Shown piece by piece: positions 10,901 to 20,200 of a DNA stretch of 64,000 nt. The DNA comes from Onchocerca lupi. Taxonomy: Eukaryota > Nematoda > Chromadorea > Rhabditida > Onchocercidae. Where the stretch lies: positions 97,753 to 161,752 of the forward strand of contig JAOVVO010000105.1 in the NCBI GenBank assembly GCA_028564675.1, in the 5' to 3' direction. A program made the translations under genes and the position numbers. Numbering within the stretch: position 1 is the stretch's first letter; the number at the start of each line of letters is the position of its first letter. The notes beneath the pieces are model-generated. The model did not search any database and was not told where the DNA came from. It saw only the letters and a program-made list of their open reading frames with translations.

Positions 10901-13045
10901 ATTGAATTTAACCATCCATGATACATATGCTATTCAGAACTAACTACAATCTTCTGATTGTAGTTAGAAAGCACCAGATTACTCGTTGTCAAGATCAAGA
11001 AAATGAAAATCGGCCAATTTCAATTTCAAAAAATTCTGGATATCAGACTTTGACAAAAATTAATCGAAAATCTGATCGAAATGTTAATACCACAGAAAGC
11101 AATCATATTCTTCCGATTACTTCAAATCCGATCATAAAGCATGTCTCTGAAGTTCGTCCATTCTTATCAAATGAATTCAGCAGATTGATTCGAAATGCTT
11201 ACGATGCTGCAGATCAAGCTTATCGTAATATTTGTGTACTCATTAATTAAAAATTGTCCTTCGTCTTATTATCATTATTTGTTTCCTCTGTTTTTTCTTT
11301 TTTTTTTTTTCTATCTGTGTGATGAATTAATTTAGAAATATTCAACAGGACAAATTTTATAAGTAAATTATGGATTATGAATTATAAATTAGAAATTTGG
11401 AATTGCAAACTTCAGGTAATAAAATCCAAATTACCAGTGTTTTCTTTGAAGAAATTCCACAAATAATTGAAATTTCGTTTTGCAGGTTATCGTAGCAATT
11501 CATTATCACGTCAAAATGGTTATTTACCTGCACATGAAAGTTATATGCGATCTGTAACGACACGTCGTGAAAAGGATGGCGTAATACTTTACTTATAATA
11601 ATTTGAAAAATTGATATTTTGAAAAATTCAATCGATAAAGAATGGTTTAAAAAAAAATATCGAAATTGTGGAATTTTCTACTAATTTTGCAATTTTAATT
11701 AAACTTATAGCGTTATCACGATGACGGACGTCTGATAACAAATGGAAATCTTTCCAATGGACGTTATGGTTCTTCATTATCTGATAGTTTGAGACGTGGT
11801 GAGCTACGTTACAATCCGAACGGTGATATTCGGGAAGTACATCATAGCTCATCGGGTCGTAACGAACGCATTCATAAAAGTCTCTCTAATCGTTAGTAAT
11901 AAATTTCTTTTAAAATTATCTTAATTAATTATTCAAATAAATTAGTGACAATAAATTTTTTAAATTAAAAATCAACATACATCATCAGATTAAAGATCCA
12001 TTTGTATTATAGTTGAGATAATTAACAAAAAATCGATGAAATGATAGTTTAATCGAAATTTAAAGGTGATGTGTACGATTCGGGTTCAGGTGTTAATTAT
12101 GATGGTGATTATCATCGTTCATCATCGTATCGCCGTGGTAGTCAACAAAGTGGTGGTCCATTTATTGAATTTCCACCAACTTTACCGCGTGATCGTGATG
12201 CACCAATACCACCACCACATCGTGGTAGAGCACCATCTGATGACTTCTACAGGCCAATTATTAAAAGTCGAAGTTATGCAGATTGGGATGAAGGACGTGG
12301 CTTTTCACAATCTATCAGACGGTTAGTTTTAAGTAATTTTTTAAGAAATAAAATTCAATTTCAATTTTTCTTTTAATAAACTTGAAATTTAATCGAAAAT
12401 TTTTTTTTATAGACATTTATTTGCTTGTTTAACTTAATCCATAACTTTTCGATAACTAAGTAGTCTTGAAATTTAATAAAATTTAAAAATTTTTAATTTT
12501 AATTTAGACGTAATGATGATATGGTACGCTTGGAGAATGAATTTCGTGATTCATTGCTAATGCCATTACCAAATATGACAAATAGCACCGGTGGTAATAT
12601 GTATGAGCGTGATCATCGTCATGAGCAAATACCCGGTGGTTATGAGACGTATGATCGGGAAGTTAAGAGTAACAGTGGTCGTCGTATTAACAAAGATGGA
12701 AATCCTACTGATTTCAAGTAAGTTTATTTTTAACTTCGCAAGAATGAATAATTAAACATTGGACGGACGCTTGCCAAGAAGTTCGAGTATTCCGAGAAGC
12801 AATTCTGATAAAGTTTTGAATTTCGGTAAATTTTAAATATTCCCTCTATTTATTATTTATTTCTTGAAAGATTTTCAATTAGGCTTCCATAATCAGAAAT
12901 AGAACCAGAATATTTATTAAATTAATCATCATCGATTGGAAAGATATTTTAATTGATGCGTAGATTTTTTTTTTTTTTCTTTTTCAGAGAGGAATCACAA
13001 GAATGTAGTTATACACGTGAAACAGAATCGGATCGTAGACGTTGA
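481..13045 (+). CDS. Unrecognised Arg/Ser/Tyr-rich protein, 13 exons, ~565 aa
   Basis: Exons: 481-483, 1989-2012, 3572-3706, 4983-5075, 5609-5785, 7896-8054, 9475-9600, 10037-10217, 11486-11580, 11711-11891, 12066-12321, 12508-12717, 12988-13045. Every junction keeps frame and the sum is 565 codons plus TGA. I do not recognise the family. Visible parts: a leucine-rich stretch near residues 12-24 (DLDQLARLNEKLLE) that looks like an amphipathic helix; Ser/Thr-rich 55-144; a segment around 170-197 with ERYASLPTLHSD; a basic, highly charged probable helix at 240-272 rich in EEHKRIEEIERRVQRKEKK; then an Arg/Gly/Tyr/His/Ser-rich, probably disordered tail with a short PIPPPH proline patch and a more conserved-looking end (GGYETYDREVKSNSGRRINK). 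No signal peptide or membrane segment, so probably a cytoplasmic or nuclear scaffold. Several donors are weak (gttcgc, gtctgt, gtgtga), so alternative splicing is likely. The first two exons are the least certain. Confidence 0.75.
1989..2012 (+). CDS. Exon 2: 24-nt microexon
   Basis: The exon is bounded by tttttag and gtaagc and reads TTIGGPKN (residues 2-9) in phase 0. The alternative frame would create a TAA at the junction with exon 3, so phase 0 is required. Confidence 0.55.
3572..3706 (+). CDS. Exon 3, residues 10-54
   Basis: The acceptor is gctttag. The exon encodes NSDLDQLARLNEKLLERSRG and a following acidic/proline stretch ending VTVK. The donor is weak (AAG|gttcgc), but the stronger-looking gtaagt 75 bases downstream would put the next exon out of frame. 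Confidence 0.75.
4983..5075 (+). CDS. Exon 4, residues 55-85
   Basis: The acceptor is ttccag and the donor gtacga, phase 0 on both sides, 31 codons beginning EQIRDMLESRIS. A 39-base T run (4876-4914) lies 68 bases upstream of the acceptor. Confidence 0.8.
5609..5785 (+). CDS. Exon 5, residues 86-144, two possible donors
   Basis: The acceptor is ttttcag. The exon begins DASSATWQFSS and is GC-rich for this window. The full exon ends at GAG|gtctgt. A better-looking donor, AAG|gtgcgt, lies at 5707/5708 and is also phase 0, so 26 codons (from VRTDLSPGLW) are optional without loss of frame. Read-through past 5785 stays open to a stop near 5970. Confidence 0.8.
5786..7895 (+). other. Intron 5
   Basis: AT-rich intron of 2.1 kb. 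It holds the in-frame read-through of exon 5 (to ~5970), a short GC-rich segment at 6600-6635 behind a cttcag acceptor, and a run of 15 C at 7119-7133. No full exon is supported. Confidence 0.6.
7119..7133 (+). repeat. Homopolymer run of 15 C
   Basis: Fifteen consecutive C bases, the only long G/C homopolymer in an otherwise A/T-homopolymer-rich window. It lies within intron 5 of the plus-strand gene. Confidence 0.95.
7896..8054 (+). CDS. Exon 6, residues 145-197
   Basis: The exon runs from acceptor gaaacag to donor gtatct, 53 codons in phase 0. It begins HWPYMPARLGPVTDS and contains ERYASLPTLHSD. It is one of the most GC-rich parts of the window, which supports it as coding. Confidence 0.85.
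8055..9474 (+). other. Intron 6
   Basis: AT-rich intron of 1.4 kb with T-rich stretches near 8590-8850 and no exon-like segment that I can support. Confidence 0.6.
9475..9600 (+). CDS. Exon 7, residues 198-239
   Basis: The acceptor is attttag and the donor gtaggc; 42 codons in phase 0 beginning DDKPRGIMKRRELETKDQ, charged throughout. Confidence 0.85.
9673..9866. repeat. Tandem and palindromic AT repeat cluster
   Basis: A 51-bp unit occurs twice (9673-9723, 9724-9774) with one or two differences. Each unit starts with tgattgat and ends with atcaatca, so it can also fold on itself. It is followed by a second pair with a 34-bp period around 9791-9860 (attaggttgattgtaatt and attaagttgattgtaatt). 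It sits in intron 7. Confidence 0.85.
10037..10217 (+). CDS. Exon 8, residues 240-300, charged helix
   Basis: The acceptor is atttag. The exon encodes a Lys/Arg/Glu-rich probable helix (KPKITETVQRVEEHKRIEEI onward) and then a His/Arg/Gly stretch ending YNSYSDEG. It ends in phase 1 with a weak donor (gtgtga), which fits it being the upstream partner of the cassette exon. Confidence 0.85.
10604..10790. repeat. 24-bp minisatellite, 7 units plus partial
   Basis: Units start at 10604, 10628, 10652, 10676, 10701, 10724 and 10749, with a partial unit from 10772. The core is tcatgttggccatgagttctt with length 23-25. Because 24 is a multiple of three it stays open on both strands, producing spurious reading frames. 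It lies in intron 8 of the plus-strand gene. Confidence 0.9.
10940..10967 (+). promoter_or_regulatory. Perfect hairpin over a 3' splice site
   Basis: The arms ctaactacaatc (10940-10951) and gattgtagttag (10956-10967) are exact reverse complements around a TTCT loop. The left arm contains ctaac, a branch-point-like sequence, and the right arm contains the gtag used as acceptor for the cassette exon starting at 10964. Folding in the pre-mRNA would hide both. The pairing is seen directly; the regulatory role is inferred. Confidence 0.6.
10964..11224 (+). CDS. Optional cassette exon, 87 codons
   Basis: Exon 8 ends in phase 1. Splicing to TT after gtag at 10962-10963 gives an open frame beginning VRKHQITRCQDQENENRP and running to DAADQAY, with donor TATC|gtaata. 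The exon is 261 nt and enters and leaves in phase 1, so skipping or including it leaves exon 9 in frame (565 or 652 residues). Codon choice looks coding (for example GATGCTGCAGATCAAGCTTAT). If not spliced out, the frame closes at TAA 11248-11250, so it could instead be an alternative 3' terminal exon. Transcript evidence would decide between the two. Confidence 0.5.
11486..11580 (+). CDS. Exon 9
   Basis: The acceptor is tttgcag and the donor gtaata. The first two bases complete a glycine or arginine codon depending on the preceding exon. It reads YRSNSLSRQNGYLPAHESY onward to REKDG and ends in phase 0. Confidence 0.85.
11711..11891 (+). CDS. Exon 10
   Basis: The acceptor is cttatag and the donor gttagt. 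It reads RYHDDGRLITNGNLSNGRYG through LRRGELRYNPNGDIREVHH and ends in phase 1. It is rich in Arg, Gly, Asn and Ser, likely disordered. Confidence 0.85.
12066..12321 (+). CDS. Exon 11
   Basis: The acceptor is ttaaag and the donor gttagt. It encodes a Tyr/Ser/Arg/Gly-rich stretch, then FIEFPPTLPRDRDAPIPPPH, a short proline patch that could bind an SH3 or WW domain, then SYADWDEGRGFSQS. It ends in phase 2. Confidence 0.85.
12508..12717 (+). CDS. Exon 12
   Basis: The acceptor is aatttag and the donor gtaagt. It reads RNDDMVRLENEFRDSLLMPL, then IPGGYETYDREVKSNSGRRI, and ends in phase 2 within a Lys codon. The GYETYDREVK segment looks the most motif-like part of the protein, but I cannot assign it. 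Confidence 0.85.
12988..13045 (+). CDS. Exon 13, C-terminus and stop
   Basis: The acceptor is tttttcag. It reads EESQECSYTRETESDRRR and ends with TGA at 13043-13045. The phase matches exon 12 exactly. Confidence 0.85.
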
Positions 13046-13431
13046 AATCGTAAGAAGCAATTCGCATTATTTTTTTAGAATATTATCTTCATTTTTTCTT
13101 TTCCTTCAGTGCCAGTTCTATTTTTTTTTTCGAAAACTTTTCTTTGTAAACTTAAATATTACGGTTTACAATAGGAAAGAAGATGCGAGCTCAAGAAAAT
13201 ATAGTTCAATGTATTTTATTATGAAATTTTATGTCATTTAACAATGGATGACAGAATTTCTCGCAGAATTATTCAAAAAAATTGTCTCGAAATATATTTT
13301 TTAAAACTTAACCTGTTCTTTCTTATCTCTTAGTTTATGTAATTGTACAGGTAGAAAATGAAAAATTATCTTTTCCTTCAAAATTTGAAATCTAAAAAGT
13401 TCATATTTCCTTTATTTTGACTGGAATTTGA

Positions 13432-13437
13432 AATAAA
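13432..13437 (+). terminator. Candidate poly(A) signal, plus-strand gene
   Basis: This is the first AATAAA after the stop at 13045, giving a 3' UTR of about 0.4 kb. The hexamer is common by chance in such AT-rich DNA. Confidence 0.3.
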
Positions 13438-14235
13438 ATTTCAACTCATTTAATGAAATTTAAAAAAAGAATATTTTGTACAAAAAAAAAACCCTCTATT
13501 TTTCTTTTTTTTTATAGCGCTTACGAACTTTTTTATTATTCGATATTTCACAGATAGCATTTTTAAATCTGCCTAAAAAGCATTATGCGACACTGTTGCA
13601 GAAAATTTCCCAGATATGATAATCCTGGCTTATTGAAATCTTCGGAATTTTTCATTTATTTATAGAATTTTTAAAACTTTTTTTTCGATTTTTTCGATTA
13701 CTCGATTACTATATTTTTTCGATTATTACTATAATCCATTAAAGTTCCCACCGAATTTCATATCGTCGCAATGCTTCGTAAGATTATTTTACGTTTGCTT
13801 TCTCCCATATCCATTTTTTCACTTATTTTAATTAATTAATTTTTGCTATATTTTACATTAAAGTAATGCATTTCTTATATTTTCTTTCCGTTTTGCATTA
13901 TAACTTCTAATTTTCTCTGCATACGGACTTTCTTAAAAAGTTTTGTAAAACTTTTTTATTTCACTATGCGGAATGAATAATCATTCTTGCAAAATTAGTC
14001 GATTGTTTTCTATTTGTCAAACAGTCTGTTTAAATTGCTCTTTAATTAGTATCACAAGACTTTTCACATCTACTTTTGCATAAAAATTTTTCTGAAATAA
14101 GTACTAATGCGAAACAGCTTATCGATTAAAGTCCTGCATCTTTACTACAAGTTTTCTTCAAGATAATATTATTATCAAAGGTCAAAGATATCAAGTGTCA
14201 CAGGATGATATAGAAATATCTCGTTCGCTTGACAC

Positions 14236-14331
14236 TGACCTAAGGCAGAATTTACAATTCTCGAGAATGACCGAAAACAGAATTTACAATCCTCGAGAGT
14301 GACCTAAGGCAGAATTTATAGTTCCCGAGAG
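14236..14331. repeat. 32-bp minisatellite, 3 units
   Basis: Units at 14236-14267, 14268-14299 and 14300-14331, each tgacc-x-aggcagaatttacaat-x-tcgagag with a few changes, followed by the start of a fourth (tgatctaaa). Confidence 0.9.
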
Positions 14332-15425
14332 TGATCTAAATCCCATCACTATTACAAAATGGGTTCCACCAAAATGACATAAATAACCAGGATAGTTTTT
14401 CATTCAATATTACAGTAATTTTTATAAATCTTGAAAGAAAATTTCGAAGTTAAATTTGTGGCAATAAACTCGTTTATTCAGTTTATTAAAAAAAAAAAAA
14501 AAGTTGGTACATCATAATGATTATTACGTTTTGATAATGGAAATCGCAAGCAATTTCAAGATATGAAAAGATTTTTTAATACAACATCTTAGAAAGAGAG
14601 ATTTTAAACTTTTTAGGGTTATTCAAATGACAACTTTTGAAAAGTTTAATTATTAAAGTTAACAAAAAAGCAAAAAAAAAAAAGAAAAATAAAAAAGTGC
14701 TTCAAAAGCAGAATATAAATATAGGCTTGGAATAGATACTGATACAGTTTATATTGGCTCTATATATACAAACGAGCAAGTAAAAAAGTAAGGAAACGAA
14801 AAATGACACCGGTTTTATTAACAATGATATCCAGCATGGTACCTCTTCTATTTCAGGCTTTTTCTTTCCACAAATGATTCCATCGCAATTTGTAGATATC
14901 GGTTTTTATGATTTTAAAATTTTCATTCAGACAGAAATCGATGATAAATTTCATCACAAGATGGCAATTGATAAAAAATTGCTTAAAAGATGCTAAATCT
15001 TTTGTCATCATTTGCCAGAAATTTTTATTTTATTATCACACTTTCCCTTCTTCGTCTTAATATTATTATACCATGGTCTGTATACCTTAATAGAATGATG
15101 AATTATAACGGAAAATTTTTCAAAAAATGAGCATATTGACATAACAGTGCAAAATAGAAAATAATTTCTTGAAGAAACTGAGAAAGAAATGAAAATATTG
15201 AAAATTTTCAAAAATAATGATTATACCATTTCTAATCTCCTTTTCAGTTGTTTGATTTGATAAGTCCGAATTAAAATTTTAAATATTTTTTAATTTTTTT
15301 TTTTTCAAAAATTTTTTCTTGCTAATTGAGATAATAAAAAAATAGCCGATGTATTATTACCTAAAAATAATAATTAAAAGAATTTAATGAATTCTTATAA
15401 TTGTACTACTTTTCGTTGTTAATTA

Positions 15426-15431
15426 TTTATT
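15426..15431 (-). terminator. Candidate poly(A) signal, mig-10
   Basis: TTTATT on the plus strand (AATAAA on the minus strand), about 230 bases past the mig-10 stop. It is unsupported beyond motif and position. Confidence 0.25.
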
Positions 15432-15657
15432 CTTACAAAAATAGTGAAAAAAAAATTAAAGAGATAATTTTTCCCAACTTTAGGACATAATCTACGTACA
15501 ACAAAAGAATGCATCAGATATGATAGGATATAAAAACACGCATGTGAAAACTATTGGTACCAAGTTTGCAAATTAACATCGAAATGCAAAACAAAAATAT
15601 TTGGGAACATTATTTAAAAGTTAAAAGTGATATTTAGTTTGAAAAAAATTCGTTAAT

Positions 15658-15732
15658 TTAAAGTTGTCCAATCTTTTGCAATCTCCTTGCCATTGCTATT
15701 TCCAATTCCGAATGTAAAGCTTCAGCATTTTT
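15658..15732 (-). CDS. mig-10: mig-10 last exon
   Basis: The acceptor is tttttcag; it reads KNAEALHSELEIAMARRLQK then IGQL and TAA at 15658-15660. It matches the basic helical end of nematode MIG-10 (NDLEAALARRREKM type). Confidence 0.9.
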   Translation of the reverse strand, partial: KNAEALHSELEIAMARRLQKIGQL

Positions 15733-17214
15733 CTGAAAAATAAACTCGCTCAAAAATAAAAGAATTGGCTTTTCTAGCGGAAAGTTCTGAAGAGAAAATT
15801 TTAATCTACAGAAGCGATGAATTTGAAATTTCTCTCAGGATAGATAGCTGGAATGCGCAATGAAGCTGTTATATTCGGCGAAGCGCATGATTAGAGGAAT
15901 TGTGGGATGAAACGTTTTCAATCTAATTTTTAAATTTTCGATGAGTATAACGTCTTGCTTGCATGAATGAAGCATAGATGTTGAAATGTGTGTTCTAAGT
16001 GGACCATTTTTGGTAAGCAGAACTTGAGCTGTCGGATGAACCAAACGTTGAGTTTAAGAAATAAAATATCAAAATATTGGAATATTTTATTAACAGATAA
16101 AATTCGAAATCACAAATATTTTCTAAAATTCAAATTTCACATCTTTAGTATATCCCATTTCATAAAGATATATTTTGAGATGCTATTCATAGTTCATATA
16201 ATAGTCTAATCCCAACTTAATTCCAATCAATGAACAATTTATAAATGAAAAGCCATAATTAACAAAATGATAATTTATTAAGCTAAAATCAACTATATGT
16301 CATCAAATGGATTAGTCCTAGATTTTGCATTCTTATCATTTGAATTTTATTGATAATAATAATGATTTAAGCTAGGAATAAACAAATACCGATTGAAGTT
16401 TAGTGGCATCGGAGCGTTTCGGTGGTGGTGGTGGTGGTACTTTCTTCGGTTGTGATGTCAATGATATTTGAGAAGGGATTATTCCTGGTTGATGATTATT
16501 AGCCAATGTTTTACCATTCTGTAAATATTGACATAATAACTATGGACGAAATATCGCTAAATTCTAATCTTACACAAAGATCTATGGTGCTTGATGGTAG
16601 GTCAGAATTTCTGGCATTCAAAGGATCTGGAAATCAGACATTTGCAGAATTTGAAGTTATAAAAAAGAGAAATTAGAAAGAAAAAGATTTTCCTAGAAAT
16701 AGAGAAAAAGTTTTACAGTACATGAAATTGGCCGACCTATAGCAAAAAAAAAAAAAAAAATGGAAAGATTGGATAAATGATTCTTCTGAGATGAAAGAAT
16801 CATCTTCCTAAAGATTATTAGAAAAAAGATTCCAAGGACAATTCTCCCAATGATTATTTAATTTATTCCATGAATAAGAAATGAAAACTGAACAAAATGA
16901 ATTTACTCGATAAATAAGAAATGAAAAACTAATGAAAGTGAAAAAGTGAAAGAAGAGAAAGTAATACTTCAGTGCCAATCATTTGATTGCAATTTCTTCC
17001 ATTTTGCATCACAAATTGTGGCTTTGTTGGTAGTACTGGTACCGTAACGGGTGATTTCACATTTGATACATAATTACCATTAGTATAAGCTGATGAAATT
17101 TCATTATGGTGCCGTATAGCAGTAGCCATATGACTGGTACTTGGTTGCTGAGGAAAAGCAGTTTTTTGGGTTGGTGTCGCTACTGGTGTATCATCTTCAT
17201 TATTATATACATCT

Positions 17215-17283
<69 letters not shown>

Positions 17284-20200
17284 CATTGAAATTACACTCT
17301 TATAATGTGTAATTCTCTATCTTGAGGAAACTCTAAAAAATTATTACTATTATATTTTATCGAATATTGACAAATTCAAATTCATTAACTGATAAATTGA
17401 ATTTAGCATTAACATGAATTATAAATTTTAACTCAAAATTCAGAATACTTACTATTTCGAGAATCATCGCCATGTGAAATGGTAGCAATCAAAGTTGGTG
17501 GAGGTGGTGGGAATTGTTCCTCATCACTATCACTCTCGGCGGTACCACCGCTACGACCACTCGGTGAAGCAATACCATCGCTGGAACTTCGATAATCGGT
17601 CATCGCTGATTGTCTATTACCAAGCATTATATCACATGGTGCTCGTTTTATGGTACCCGTTATGATATCATCGCACTGAAAATAATTACATTTCAAGATG
17701 GAACAAATATGATTTTTAAATAATAAAGTAAAATTAATAAAATATTTGAAGTAATATACCTGATCAAAAATGATACTATTTTGATGAGATGAAGAATTTC
17801 CATCATTACTAGTTCCAATCGATAATCTGGACGAGATGGGAGTTCGTAAATCACGATTTAAATTTAGCAAAGGTGACAGATCTTGTTGTTCACATTGTCG
17901 TATGCTGGATTTACGCTTTTCAACGAATGATACACGACTGGAATCAGCTGGTGAAATTTGCGGAATTCCAACTTTCACCGGTTGATTTACTCCATTTGAT
18001 TCTATTTGTTGCTGTTTCTTCATTTCTATATAATTCTCGAATAAATTTCGACCATTCTAGAAAATTATGGTTAATTTTATGAATAGAAGAGAAGCTGATA
18101 CTAAGAAATTCATTATATCTGTTTAATTTAATAAAAGTTATTCGCTTATAAATTTTCAAGAAATCCGTCAAGAATTACTTTTCATTTTCATCATTTACTT
18201 TCATATTCTTCAAAATTACTTTTCTTTTATACCTATTTTTTTTGTTGAAAAAATTTCGAAAATTTTAACAAAAATTCCCAAGATATTCAAAAGAAATGCA
18301 AAAAAGATAAAAATAACTATGGCAAAATGATAAATAACCTTTGCAATCCTTAGAGCTATCATCCATTTGTGAAATGTCAAAGCATCTTCGGTGCAAACAT
18401 ATTTGATATATTTCGATGCTTTCACTTGAATTTTTGGATGCTGAAAATGTAGAAAAATGCTGAGATCAGTGATATCATCAATTTGATGGTAAATTTAAGA
18501 TAAATTTTAAGTATTTCAATTTAAAACAAATCAATTTCATATGTGAGACAAAAAATCTTACAAGCAATTAGAATTAAATAAACATTTTTTCCTAGTAATT
18601 TAAAATTACTCAAAAATATCTTATAAAGACAAGAATTTATTCATGAGAAAAAAAACTAAATAGGAGAAATTTGATTAAAAAAACAAGTCAATTAATGAAT
18701 TAAAAAATCTATTATTTTGTGTTTGGTAAATTAAAAAAAATCATTCATTTCATTTATCACAATTTTTATTTAATATGCTCATTTTAAATTTGTGAATTCT
18801 AGAAGTAAAATAATTAATTTTAAAATAATTACGATATTAGCATACTTTAATTGCGAAGCCATAACTAGACGGTGCTTTATACTTTTTCTTCCAATCGGTA
18901 GCCGTGTAAATTTGATTAGTTTGCATATTCATTAAGCATTGTAAATCCTTCGAATTACGACTTTTACCCTTTGGACAGTAGTAGAGACCGGATAAACGAA
19001 GCACGAAGAAATGTTTCTTCCATGATTTCTTGCCATCTGATTTCAGAAACAACCAACCTTCTGTTTCTGGTGGTTGTACATTATCTCCTTCAAAAAATTC
19101 CTGAAATACCGTATACTATAATTAGTATACTTCTATCAAATCATTCATTCATTGATTGTTTTGTTTTACAGTGATATTTGTCAATAGATTCTCTAATTTA
19201 TACGAATAAATCTAAAAACAAATAAAATGTTTCCTTTCTTTGTCAAATTTTGAAATTGAATTTTAAAAGACTAATGGATGAGATTTCATTGCTATCAAAA
19301 AATTATCAGCATCAATTGCAATATTTTTGTAATATTTTTGCACAATCGCACAAACAAGTTAGAAAAATAGGCGTGACTACGTGAATAAAGTTTAATCACG
19401 ATTATCATCTTTACATATAAACATAAACCCGACAATTCTTGCCATATAATTTTCAATAATTATAGAGCATCAACTGATTTTAGGTCCAAAAAAGATCAAT
19501 TTTAAAATGATTAAAACTTGTTCAGATGATAACTTCAAGTCCAAAAATTGCACATGAAATTATCTACCGGAATTCTAGATTTGTCTAATGATGATGTTTA
19601 AAAATTGCTATGTTTGGAAAAAAAAAAAAAAAACCAATTGATATGCCTATGTTTTGAGTACATTCGTAAAGTTTCAAAGTGCTACTAAACTATATTTTCG
19701 TAGTGATACAGTATCCTATATTCGTAAAATCATACTACTAACTACTGTATTATTGATGAAGAAATAACCTGAAGATCAAAGTTCCTCAAAAGCTTAATTT
19801 CATCCATTGTAATATGATGAAAAATGACTTCATAGTTCATTCATTTTCTAATCTTTTACCTTTTCTATTAAATTAATCACTCCTATGCTTTAAAAATAAA
19901 TATAAAACAAGATGAGAACTAACCCTAATTACATGTCGTTTTGTTTTTGGTGATGGTGGACCATGTACCAATGTATCAATGTTTTTCTCAGTTACAAGGA
20001 ATTCTTCGGGTCGATCTAAGAATGAATATTTATCCAAACGTCGAGTAAAATATAATTTATTCTGCGAATTCAACGTCCACATCATAATATTTTCCACTAA
20101 ATATTCATGATCTTCATAGATTCGTTCTGAAATAATACAGATAAATGCTGTAGTTTGAAGATAATTTACAAGAAACTTAAGTGAAATGGAAACAAACATT

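Larger units (their letters stand above)
13046..15657. other. Convergent intergenic region / 3' UTRs
   Basis: The two genes end facing each other across 2.6 kb. No open frame here looks coding. It contains the two candidate poly(A) signals and the 32-bp minisatellite. Confidence 0.6.

Noticed and set aside
12066..12326. Met/Ile/Val/His-rich alternative frame in exon 11
   Set aside because: A shadow of the real frame, which agrees in phase with exons 10 and 12.
15835..16044. Minus-strand frame of about 70 residues
   Set aside because: It lies wholly in copy 1 of the dispersed repeat. The corresponding frame is broken by a stop in copy 3.
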